Positions 23,572 to 35,700 of a stretch of DNA of 60,000 nt are shown one piece after another; position 1 is the first letter of the stretch, and each line of letters begins with the position of its first letter. Origin of the DNA: Lineus longissimus (lineage: Eukaryota > Nemertea > Pilidiophora > Heteronemertea > Lineidae); assembly GCF_910592395.1 (NCBI RefSeq), contig NC_088308.1, forward strand, positions 26,615,501 through 26,675,500, written 5' to 3'. The notes under the pieces are model-generated. The model saw only the letters and a list, made by a program, of their open reading frames with translations, was not told where the DNA came from and did no database searches. The translations under genes were made by a program, and so were the position numbers.

Positions 23572-24763
23572 GGCGTAGTTCTTTCATGAAGTCCATGAGA
23601 CTCCGATAACCAGCTCAAAGGGGAGGGGGGATTCCGGCCACCTAGGTCTTCGTGGTTCGGCGCTGAAGGTGTTAATGGACTTATGAGACAACTGCATGCA
23701 CTCTGAATTCTGTCCTCACTCGAAGGCACATCAGGTCTCTCGTCTTCCTTGAAGAGATAATACTAGTATTCCTCTTGCGGACAACATCAGCTTTAATATA
23801 ATATATTCTCGATGTTGATGGTTTGAGAGTTTGAGACCAGACTAACAGATTCTGTCCTTCCATTGGAGTCCTAATCAACCACTGTCGTTCTTGTCATAGG
23901 GAAGGCCGACACCAACACCTATCAAAGTGCCATATATCCCTGATGGGCACGTTTCCATGCAAATCTTTCTCGTAATCCAAACAGAGAAAGGACTGACTCC
24001 GCAATAATTGAATCTGTGTGCCGGATTTCAGAGATTCTGCAATTGTCATTCTGGCATCCATATCAAGTCGTGGGAAGGTGATAAACGTGGAATAAGGAAA
24101 TGACAATGAGTTGACAAGAAACATCTAATTTATTAAGGCCAAACCATTGTGATGATACAAATGCAAACATATTTAGACAGTGGCAGGTCCTACAGGAAAA
24201 CAGCATACAAACAAAGCTACAAGCATTCTCTCTTTAAATTATGCATCTGCGCTAAAGACATTGATGAAACAGACACCACTGCGCAAAACACCACCAAATC
24301 AGATGTAATAAACTTGGAATTCCAAACCAGATCAGACTGTGGCCGTCACTGAGTTTTCTAATTCCAAGTGCAATCTGCCTGAAGTGTGACTACCAATAAT
24401 ACAACTCCCTAAAATTATCTATTGAACATTAAAGTTCTAAATATGCTGCACAGACGCCACCAGAATTTCAAAATACATCTCACTTTTTAACATGGAAAGT
24501 AAACGTAATTTTTGGCTTACAAAATAAAGTACATGTACAGTCGGGTCGTACAAAACAAGTGGTACAAGGACTGTTGGTCATAAAAATAAAGAGGGATCAA
24601 CATGGAATATTAAGACAAAGGGTTGCATAGGGTACAACTTGGTGAGAGGTGGGATGTTATTGCATATATTTGGGAGGAAATGGTGCTCCATTCCACATTC
24701 ACTCTGCAGCGGCAGTTTCTTGCATTGATATTACCTACTTCCCTGAATTTGCAAGTTATCCCA
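23572..24763. other. No gene recognised
   Basis: No supported feature. AATTTATTAAGG near 24126 would give AATAAA on the minus strand, one of several possible polyadenylation signals downstream of the receptor gene. Confidence 0.35.
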
Positions 24764-24765
24764 TA

Positions 24766-24927
24766 TGTGACCCGTCGCAGCAAAACCAGGTAATGTTGCT
24801 TGAAGCTTGGCAGGTCGAGATGGGCTCGTTGTTTTGTGAAATCAAAGTACATCAATATCTTTAAATATCTCCTGGTGTTATTTAGGCTCATCTTCTGTGT
24901 GACTTGTTTTTGCTGTGACGGGTCACA
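24766..24927. mobile_element. TA-flanked MITE (162 bp)
   Basis: Terminal inverted repeats of about 25 bases, TGTGACCCGTCRCAGCAAAA at each end, with TA at 24764-24765 and 24928-24929. A TA target duplication suggests a Tc1/mariner-type origin. There is no coding capacity. Confidence 0.8.
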
Positions 24928-24929
24928 TA

Positions 24930-27900
24930 TAAGTTTTATTCCTGACTCCTGTGTTCAAGTTTCTTATAAAGATGACTGTATGAAATTGACACACCTGTGT
25001 TAATTGCAGATCATAACCTGACATCAAAATTACAGAAGAGAAGAACAAATTACTGCTGGCCTTACAAATGGTAGAGTTATAAGTTGCATGATGAAATTCT
25101 CTCCATTTCAGGATGCCATAGAATTTCTTTTTTGTAGTATCAACCAATTTCTGAGATCAGATACTGGCAACGATGTCACAATGCTTGCCAAAATCATTTG
25201 CATATTTAAGGTCTTAGTTTGTAATTATGAGAGAATCCATGTCTAACATAATGTGTGGGCGAGTTCATTGTGGCCGTAATTGGTATATTCATTTGATTGA
25301 CCACCGTGGTAAAGGTTGCAAGCACACAAACAAATGTCAAAAGGATAGGTCCATGTTTCTGCCAGTGTGAAATGAGGGGTAACAAATTTGTTTTCTTTCA
25401 AAAGGCAAAATGACCCCTGAAATGTTTTGGCGCTGGAAATGGCCAAAACAGGTCCAAAATGCCCTTTTTCATGTACTAAATCACAAACATTTATAATGAC
25501 ATTAGAACACTCTTTTGTAAGCTGTTAGAGGGAACCCCTTTTTCAAAGTAAGGAGAGGATCTGTATCCCTGTCCCTCCCCCACTGGCAGAACTCGTGAAG
25601 GTCAATGGAATAGAGGCAGGATTAATCAAATACAACAAGAGAAATCTTTACAGAAACATTTCAATATGAGGTTGGTTATTTTCAGTGAAAAAAATTAGAA
25701 TACTGAAGCAACAAGATGCAGAACCAGCATGAGTTTAACCAGATCACTTAGACAATATTGCATTACTTGAAAACAAAGCACTGACAAGACAAGCTGCATA
25801 TTTATGGCACCTATTTTGTACAAATCCTAACACTGGTCATTACTTGCTGTAATAAATAGACACTGAAATGCATAAATCACATCACAAGATCATTACTTGG
25901 TATCTAACACCTCTGGAATAATGTTACCACAGACTGCACATGGTTAAGTACTGTTGGTACCACTGGTGTATGCAGTAACAGAACATCATGGTATTAAACC
26001 ATATATGTGCCATTGGATCCTGTCACTCGATCTATGTCATTGATGTGTCAAAACAACACAGCCCTGTTCCACTACGGAACTTATTGATTATCATACTAAG
26101 AGTAGGCAGTGAATGCATCATATTGCTATATTCATGACTTGACTATATCGGTCAAACTGTGGCCAATGTTACACACTCACAATGGAAGAACGCACTTGAC
26201 TGACAGCTGTGATGGGCAAGTGCACTGAAGAACCTTGAAACTAACAGGTCATTGAACAGTTGTAGGCCCCTATTTCAATGCAAACTGAGAGAAACATTGT
26301 TGGCTTATCATTACATACATCGATAGTGTTCACCTTTATCAGCAATGTACAAGTTAGTGCAAATTTACTCATTGGTCATTTCCTTGGTTGCAGCCAAAAT
26401 TGACTGGTTAATGCATAAGTTAAATTTTAGCAAGTTTAATGTTAGCTTTGGCCTCTTGAAAGCACAAATCATGAAATGAAAACAGTCGTGTAGTCGGTAG
26501 TAACAGACAGGCTAATACTTTACTTTATTGTAACTTGACCTTGACGAGTCAAAGCGTGGTCGAATATTATGATACCTTAAAAAACAAACTAAACCACTTA
26601 AAATCCATTCCAAGAACAGTATTGCTCACTGAATGATTGCACTGGATACGATTGTTATAACTTAGCAGTAATAGCAAATCAATACATAAGCAAAGGAAAA
26701 GCTAATTCAAAACATTTTTAACATAAATTTCAACATAACAATCAAAAGACAACTAACGGTGTGAATACTGAAGTTTCTTTCTTCTTCAATCATTTAACAA
26801 TCAACAAAGTCATCGCCCTCAGATCTGTACATGATGATGTGCATAACAGACAGAGTGAACCCAAAATCCTCTTAATTTTGACCCACGTTTCATTTAGTAC
26901 TGTTTGTTTCAAAAGCTGGCAAACTCTTTTGTACTTCTTGCATTTGCTTAGACAGGTTAGACAAATGTACAAACATTCGTATTGACACTTATTCGACAGG
27001 TGATATTAGATATCCTAGTACAAACAATCCTTACTGCCACAACAAAATGTTTTTGATTTAAAATGATAATTTCATGTATATATTTCACTTCAGAGGAAAC
27101 AGACTCCTGCCAGACTCTTTAAGCAAGTTTTTGAGATACAACTCCAGGATATTCTTTTGAATGCTTAGTATACCAAGAGTAGCTTTATCAGCACAGCAAA
27201 ACAATCCAAGTGTCCCACCTACATCTGAATGTACACGTAGAAACCTTGAAAATAACATTAAGTATACATTAAAATCATTGACTTGCATGTAAGATAAAGA
27301 CAAACATGTAAGCTTCTATAATTCAATTTAGCCGGAACTGGACTGACCCCCAGTCTTATTTAGAGAAGAACTGCTCTCAGCTACAACTGGACTGACCCCA
27401 AGTCTTATTTAGAGAAGAACTGCCCTCAGCTACAACTGGACTGACCCCAAGTCTTATTTAGAGAAGAACTGCTCTCAGCTACAACTGGACTGACCCCAAG
27501 TCTTATTTAGAGAAGAACTGCCCTCAGCTACAACTGGACTGACCCCAAGTCTTATTTAGAGAAGAACTGCTCTCAGCTACAACTGGACTGACCCCCAGTC
27601 TTATTTAGAGAAGAACTGCTCTCAGCTACAACTGGACTGACCCCCAGTCTTATTTAGAGAAGAACTGCTCTCAGCTACAACTGGACTGACCCCCAGTCTT
27701 ATTCAGAGAAGAACTGCTCTCAGCTACAACTGGACTGACCCCCAGTCTTATTCAGAGAAGAACTGCTCTCAGCTACAACTGGACTGACCCCCAGTCTTAT
27801 TTAGAGAAGAACTGCTCTCAGCTACAACTGGACTGACCCCCAGTCTTATTTAGAGAAGAACTGCTCTCAGCTACAACTGGACTGACCCCCAGTCTTATTT

Positions 27901-29523
27901 AGAGAAGAACTGCTCTCAGCTACAACTGGACTGACCCCAAGTCTTATTTAGAGAAGAACTGCTCTCAGCTACAACTGGACTGACCCCAAGTCTTATTTAG
28001 AGAAGAACTGCCCTCAGCTACAACTTTGAGACAATTTTTATGCTGCAAATTGGTCTCAGCACCAGCTAAATTCAATATATTAATACAATGTACAATCAAG
28101 AAGATAAAATTACATTTGAAATTCACAGGCCAAATACCATTTTGACTGATTTAAAATATATTCAGTGCAAAATAAATATACAATAACAAGACACTCAATA
28201 TTAGGAAAACATGAGAGATTTGATCTCTAAATGTCCAATTTCTCATAAAAATAACCCCTCCTCAACTTTTCTAAAATATGTTCGTCTCAGCCACCCTGTA
28301 TGTTCCAATTTGGGAAAGGCATTGAAACTTTCTTGATCAGACCTTTTTTCCACAGTAATATGCCAGAACAAATCCAAACTCAGCCCCAGGCAGTCTGCAT
28401 TAAAGACCCCAACAAATTATCATAAACAAACAAAATAAGTTATTCCAAAATAACACTTTATATCCGAATGTTCAGCAACATTCACACAAATACTTGGTCA
28501 CGTGAGACAGAATAGACTAGACTCAGGAAGCCATGATTTCAGCTGCATTTTTAGGTCCCCTACCCCCTGCCCTGAATTCCAAAATACGATCATTCCATTC
28601 CATAATTTATCAATAATCCACCCACATTAAAAACACAGAGCCCAAAATAAGGTTTCATACAGGAATTGATAAGATTAGGTATGTAGTCGAGGCAGCATGA
28701 ACGTAGAAGAACCTTACTTTGCCCTTGGCAATAGGTCCAATCTGAGGGTAAAGCAGACCAGAAATTAACTGAAACCAAAGATAACCAGACCAAAAACAAT
28801 TTATACCTCAAGCAAACTCCACAATACCGGTACTAATTTTTGAATTCATTGACCAAAATCAGTCAAAGGTAAAGTTTTATATGCGAAAACTGTTTAAGAT
28901 CTGAACCAAAGCAAGCAATAAAAACCCCAACATTTTTTCACATACAAAAATTAATGAACAATGAATTCTAACCAAATGAATTAAACAAAAGGGGTAGTTC
29001 CTATTGTGCCCTTGTAGGGTGTAGGGTAAAAACGGTTTGTGGAGAAACGGTCATATGAAAAATTCAAACGGGGCAGATCATATCCAAAAACTTCCTTCTA
29101 CTTATCAGTCATATCAAGCCACCAGTTTCACTTGGCATCGTCCACATATGCCCGAACAGGTCTCAGTTGTACATCCTATTGTTTCTTCTTATACCAAAGT
29201 CCATGAAGTTCAAGCTTTCAGGTGGAATCAAAAAGTATACAAGGCTTGCTTATATATTTTGGTAGAATCAACAAAACACACGAAGGTCACCTTCTCTCGG
29301 CAATAAGGCTCATTAAGTCAATGTGAACCGGTATGGTGCGACATCAACAATGTCATTTATCGATTACATCTATTGGAGGCTAAAGGATTATCATCCACTT
29401 TGAAGAAGAAACAAAGCACCCTGTTACTTTCCAGTTATTATCTTCATGAGATTATATCTCCAAAATCAGTTTCATGTGAAAAGTTCCGATAAATGAGACA
29501 GCTGAATCCTGCTTCAACACATC
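24930..29523 (-). other. Downstream of the receptor stop; possible 3' UTR
   Basis: Begins right after the receptor stop codon when read on the minus strand. No other gene is seen. Minus-strand AATAAA signals occur at several places (for example near 26524 and 24927), so the 3' UTR length is unknown; a long UTR would include the 49-bp minisatellite. Apart from that repeat I see nothing structured. Confidence 0.35.
27334..28022. repeat. 49-bp minisatellite, 14 copies
   Basis: Unit landmark ACAACTGGACTGACCCC repeats every 49 bases from 27334 to 28020 with no indels. Variants are limited to three sites (CCCCAAG/CCCCCAG, CTGCTCTC/CTGCCCTC, TTATTTA/TTATTCA) and occur in runs and alternations, a sign of recent unequal exchange or slippage. 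Confidence 0.97.
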
Positions 29524-29762
29524 CTAAATCAAATCGAAAGTTTCAGCATACAAGTTATTGGGGAATTCTATTTTTCCCTTCAAGACAGTCAACATACGTC
29601 TGTGTTCGACACTAAGTTCACGGAGATTGGATATAATCATGAGAAGACGAGGAAAGAGGCCGATTTCCGACGGGTGACTACACGTGATCTGAGTCTGAAG
29701 AGCTTGGATAAGGCTCTCCTGTAACTTGCTCACTTTCTCACGATTCTTCAAACCTTGCCGAT
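29524..29762 (-). CDS. Receptor exon 8: LBD helices 9-12 and stop
   Basis: Begins [20 protein letters not shown] (the D codon is split) and includes [14 protein letters not shown], the helix 10/11 dimer region. It ends [13 protein letters not shown] then TAG. The helix 12 core LYAETF keeps the central glutamate but has Thr where a hydrophobic residue normally precedes the final aromatic, so coactivator binding may be weak or altered. Acceptor TTTACAG. Confidence 0.94.
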
Positions 29763-32700
29763 CTGTAAATAAAAAATATCGTTGATGTCAATTATAGGGA
29801 CATGATAAACTTTTAAAACACTACACCTGCATGTCATGCAAGGCAAGGCTAGATGCAGCTAATTCCACATCGGGTTTTTATAAGTATGAGGACAGTCCTT
29901 TAGACATAAACCACATGGGCAATGTTCTGCTCTGATGAATAGTGCTAATCAATACAACAACCAAGTGGGATTTGTTTTCCATGACAGACAGTTACATGAC
30001 GGAACTCACCTGGAGTTATGAGCATGAGTGCACAGAAGAGTGCAATCTCTGTACTGGTTAGTTTAAATGCATTGAATCTAACAGAGAAGTTGAACATGAG
30101 CTCGACGAAGTTCTCTCCCATCAAGAACGTCTGCTTGAGCTGGTCCCGTGTGAACACCATACCGCTGCCCAGCATGAACATGGTGTTGGTCTCACCGTCG
30201 ATGAAATTAGCGTGGATCACACAGGCAACCTGCAAGAGGAAGAAATATGCCAACAAATGAAAAGACTTTCCCAAGGTGTAGGCGGAGACCTTGAGGAAGC
30301 TGTAGACCGGACACATGCTCACACTATGAATCTCCTGAACAACACATTACCTTGGCGAGAGAGCCTAGTTCTCCATATCTAAGTTGATTTACACCACCCA
30401 GTCTAGGTTTAAGAAAGATACCATATCTTGACAGATTTGGAATGGCTATGCACTGAACAGAAGATAGTCACACAATGCCACAACGCTAGGTTTTTCACCT
30501 CAATTTACAGAGGTCACCCTTCAGTTATACTATTTGAAAAGCCTCTGACGTACCTCAAAGCATCCTCCTCTTATTAAACTGATTTGGTCATCCGTGTTGA
30601 ATGTGGAAAAGCCTGGTATTTTCTTGGCAAATCGCACGACATCTTGTAGCACCTCGTTGAACCTCATTTGGAAGCCTTGCCAACAGACTTCAGGCAGTTT
30701 CTCCTCGGGAATATTCTCGTGCTTTGTGATACCACTAGCCTGGAAACCAAATCAATCACTGAGCATCAAGCACAAACATCTATTGGTATTGTTACTTTCA
30801 GCATCCTAACTTCACCAGGAAAGTAACACAAAACAAGAAGGTCACTCTCTTATGTGGGTGAGACGAAAAGGTGATCTCTTTCCTCTTCCTCACCATTAAC
30901 TCTAAGGCAGTTGTCAAGTTTTCAATTGGACATCAATTTGTCCCAGACATTTTAGTGGTATGACGGTAACTTAGACTACGAATGTCGCATACCCCAGCTT
31001 TTGCTTCTAAAACGTCTCCACGTGGTGTACTGATATGTTTGGTCACCACCCGCTCTATAACTGCCTCCATAACTGTCCGCTTTTTACTAGAATCTACACT
31101 GTATTTCATCTGATGCACCTTTTCTTTAGTATACCTGAAAATACACTCATGATATTAAGAAAATTTGCAGTGGAACGAGGCAGACCCCTTTGGCATGCAC
31201 TGGTAAAACAGGCACTTGTGGTTAAAGACTGAATTTTTACATTCATTTCCCAAAGAGAGAAACCTCTTTCATTGCCAGAGATGGTCCAAAATGTCAAGAA
31301 AACCAAGAAGCCAGGGAAATTTTGACATTTCCCCTAATTACATCAAAGTATGATGACGCACTTAATGGTTAATCTAAGGATTATTTGTTAGGTTTCTCCG
31401 ATATCAAACAAATGACAGAGTACATTAATTCCATCACTGTCAGGTAGGTGGATCTAGCGACGGATGATCAAGTACCTGTGACAGGATGAACTACAGCCAA
31501 CATGTTTGGTACGGCCGCCTGAGATATGTAGATCGATGAGAATACTGTACCTGAATGATTCTATATATGCCTCGTTTAGTTTATATATCAATGTCATAAC
31601 AGGGTCGTCTTGTTTTGATTCCGCCATGATAACAGCCACAGGTTTTGGAGGTGTGTTCACCGTCAGATCTCTCGGGGCAGTCAACACTGACGTTGATGCT
31701 GCTGCCAGCATTTCCAACTGCTGTAACTGATGCTGGGGCATCTGTTGAACTGTCATTAGATTTGGCTGTGAAACGACGCTTTGATTGACGCTACCGTTAA
31801 ATACAGTCACTGGCAGCTGTTGCATTGAATATGGCACTCCGTTTTGTTCTAGTCGGACTTCCTTGGCGGCTTGTGCAACCATTGGTTCACCGATTAACGT
31901 GACGGGAAGAGACTGAGAGTTTTGTGGCACACTATTATCGACAAGTTGTTCGACAACCATGATTTTTTTTGCAGGAGCTTCATTCCTTGATTGTTCTATT
32001 CCATTACTGCTATTACTCAAACTAGGGCTAGCTGGACGATAGGGACGTTTCTTTAGGGGGCTCCGCGCCACTTGGTCATGTGATTTCACCATATTTAACG
32101 CTCGATTTTCTACAGATGTTTTAACAATGACGGGTATTGCTGGTGATTGACTCGTGCCAGGAATGGGATGAGAGGTTTGTTCCTCTACGTGATCCTGAAG
32201 TTGACCTGGTGATCCTGGGTCAGAATGTTCATTGGTTGTATCGGGAGCACATGGTGGTGATGATGTCAAAGTGTCATTCACTTCTTGTTTGATATTAATG
32301 GCAACTGCCTGTGGGAACTGTCCTGCCATGCCCGTGGCATGAGAGATAGGTGATTGTAATGTACAGACTGCGGTGGTTGGCGCACCAACGGATTGCACTT
32401 GTAAGATCTGGCCCGTAGGTGTACTGAACACACACGGTGGTGTACCCTGTGTATTGAAGATCAGATTAGACATGTTTGAACGCGCCTGCATTTGCAACAA
32501 GAATTCCATAACCCCTGGATGGGTCAGATTAGGAGACTGTTGCAAACGGGTTAATAACGCGCCTGGTTTTGCACGTTCTGGTGAAATAGTCTGCATGGGC
32601 TGTTGGCTGATACTGATTGATGTACTGGTACTGGTACTTGTACTGGTATCCGTCGTCTCTGTGCCAGTTGACGTTACTTTTGCATCCTGCACTTGTGTTT

Positions 32701-35700
32701 TTTGTCCGGCTAAAACTAATGTCTCAATGCCTGATGCGGCTGCAGCCGACCGTTGCTGACTCACTGCTTTCAACAGCGCTGGGAAATTTGTAGGTGACTG
32801 TTCTGTTTTTAGGCTTAGTAGTCCGTGTAAAGCTTGGGCACTTTGAGAATCTTCGATCGTTCTCATTGCCTCCTCAATCATTTCTCGCATTTTCCGTGAT
32901 CTGCGTCCAAGCTTGGCAGCTGCAAAGAAACAAGAAGAATAAGACATGAAGCAAAAATCATTTCAATGCATTGGTGGATATAGTTTGGGTCGCGTTTTTG
33001 TAGAGAAGGGTAAACTGTTGTGGAGGTAGCGGGTTGCATGTGACAAAATCATCGATGTGTCTGAAGCCGAAACGTCACACATAGTTAGCATCAAATTGAT
33101 TAGACAGGATGAACAACATGATGGTATCTGGACCACATAATACATCATTTCAACTTGACACAATGTCCCGCGTCAGCAGAACAGTTCTCAGACATATGTA
33201 TACAACAATCAATATTCATCGATTTTGCATCAGTGACGGGGGTGGGGTATTTGACCAGCTGCTCAGCAGTGCACTCTTAGCCTTAGTAGTGCTCTGACTA
33301 AACTAGAAGAAAGGTGCATTTCTCAAGTTTGGTTCCACAACTCTGGCTTCCTTTAGCAGAGAGTCTGGGAGAGGAAACTACAAAATCAAACATGGTATTC
33401 TGGGCTTGTCAGTGGGACAATGGCAAGCAGACTAGGAGTTTTTTGCCTAAAATATCTCCATTATCATTTATCGCACGGCCATAAAATGACATACTCATAA
33501 TCTCAGTGTCATTTCACAACCATATTGCCTCTCACTCGCTAAACTCAAAGCTTTAAGTCCTTACAGGTTTATGTCAATATCAGCGTTTGGACCTCATGAA
33601 TGGCATTCATATCTCAAACGAAATGAGAAACTCCAGCCATCTTCAAAGCATCATATTCAGAGATAAGTGACTGCCCGATCCCCTCCAGATCTCCTTCGAT
33701 GATATTACTTGCCGCAAACTGGCTGACCTTTCCTTCTTACCAGAAATAGAGCGAACTGTCAATAACTTCATCCTCTATTAGTGTCACACACATCTTAGCT
33801 TCGAGGCAAAAATGATGATGACGCCCTACCACAATCATCATTTTGTCAATCATGTTGGCATATTTTTAGGAGCGCTAAGAGTACATTTTTCAACAGTTTA
33901 ACCCTTTTTATACAACATCACAACTGCTGCAGCATAAACAAGGCAGAGTGTAAAATACATATAAAAAGATTAAACTGCTCTGAAGCAAAGGTGTTTTAGA
34001 ATATTGAACTCGGCTTAATAGTGCAGAAACCTTTGTACACTTTCGACGAGACAGATGTAACGAATTGATGACGTTCAATTTCAAGTCTGGGAACTGCTTT
34101 GAAAAATCAATAGAACCTGAATTTGTTCAAGTTGTTTTCATCGTGTCCAATTCGTCACCTTTCTACACTACAGGTGGCCTGTCTGAGATATGGAAGAACC
34201 TACACCTACCAGATCTAGACATGCCAAGGGCAATACATTTTTGTAGTCTACAATACTGGCACCGATTTCTTGTTTGAACTGTGATTTCGCAATTTTTTTC
34301 ATAATAACATTTCCGCCGGCTAGGGTCGCCTATGTCCTGGAGTGCTCGTCGGAAAAACCCCTGAAAGTACACAGAAGAGAACAATATATTCGATATTTAA
34401 ATAAGGGTTCTAAATTGAAATACCTTATGCCCAATTTTAAGGTAATCCAATCTGCAGAGCGGATACTGTAATTTAATAGAAATAACCTTGCATTGAAGAT
34501 GGACAATGTATCTGCAACCATTTGGTCATGTGAAACTGCCATGAACCAAAAACAGTAGTGCACATCTCGTGACCAGTGAAGGGTCTTTCTCTTGTGCTTT
34601 TTTCACAATTGAGGAAGCTTTGATGCTAAAACTACATGCATATGGATATTTCTATGCATAAATTAGGCTCACCATCAGGCAGATAAGCTATCAATCAATC
34701 TAAGTTGACAGATTTACAATTCCCAAGTTTCAAGGACAGCGCCGAGGGTGACACTGACAGTGACTTGACAGATTCCCAACAGAAAATACATTAAACCGAT
34801 CTGATGACAGATTGTTTAATCTCCACTTTCTTTCTCACTTTGATCCAAATAAACCACGGATCTCGGCATGAATTCCATTAAGGCTTCTTTGATTCGTTTC
34901 TACAACATCTTAGCAGGAATTTCTCCATGTTGTTCGCCTGTGTGACAAATTACAAAGAAGTCGATACTTTGAACATCGAAGTCGGCCTCTGAGATCAGAT
35001 CAGTTAGTTCACTGTACGTCAGAAGCTCAATTCATTCGAGTGCAGTAATTGCGGCATTACAGAGACAGACATGAACTCAACGAGAGCAGTAATTAGGGAC
35101 TTGTGGCAACTTACATAACTGAAGTGGCCTCAAAGCAAACCTCAAAACCTAATTGTTTGATATTTTTCTTTGAGAAATCCTTATGTCATTTTACTCTAAT
35201 TTCACCATCATCACATTTGCTATTGAGAAAGAACAGTTTTCTTCCCATAAGCACTAACATATGAACTATTCCGCACAAGTATTTTAACCACATGATAATC
35301 ATATCATGTCACTTGAATGGGAAGAGAAATACAAGCTCTTTTCCCTTGAGCTATGTGAAATACAAAGAAGCACCTCATTATTTAAATGCCACAGACGGAT
35401 GCGACTTCTGAGTTGGTGTGGTTTCAAGTAAGGTGCTGCGGGCTTCAGTCTCTTCCAGTAGCCTGGGTTTCTCTAGCAGTGGCAGGGATGACAAGAGTGG
35501 TGTTTATAGTGCACTTTGTTGCTTGTTCTTGCCTCTTATACACTCTTGTTTTTTCGCAGCGCAAAAGTACAGATGAACTAATCCATTCATTAGACGCTGC
35601 GCATGGACAAAAATCATGTCAGGAAAAGAACGCCTCCATGTAGTTTTTGTACAGCTTTAGGATCAAAGTCTTACAACAAGTCATGGTACAGATTGAAAGT

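Noticed and set aside
27334-28022. CRISPR-like regular repeats
   Set aside because: The 49-bp units are directly adjacent with no unique spacers, in an animal-like genome.
32373-32759. 128-codon plus-strand open frame
   Set aside because: It is the antisense shadow of the receptor hinge exon.
35386-35643. Plus-strand frame with hydrophobic stretch
   Set aside because: Lies in receptor intron 2; no family resemblance and weak start context.
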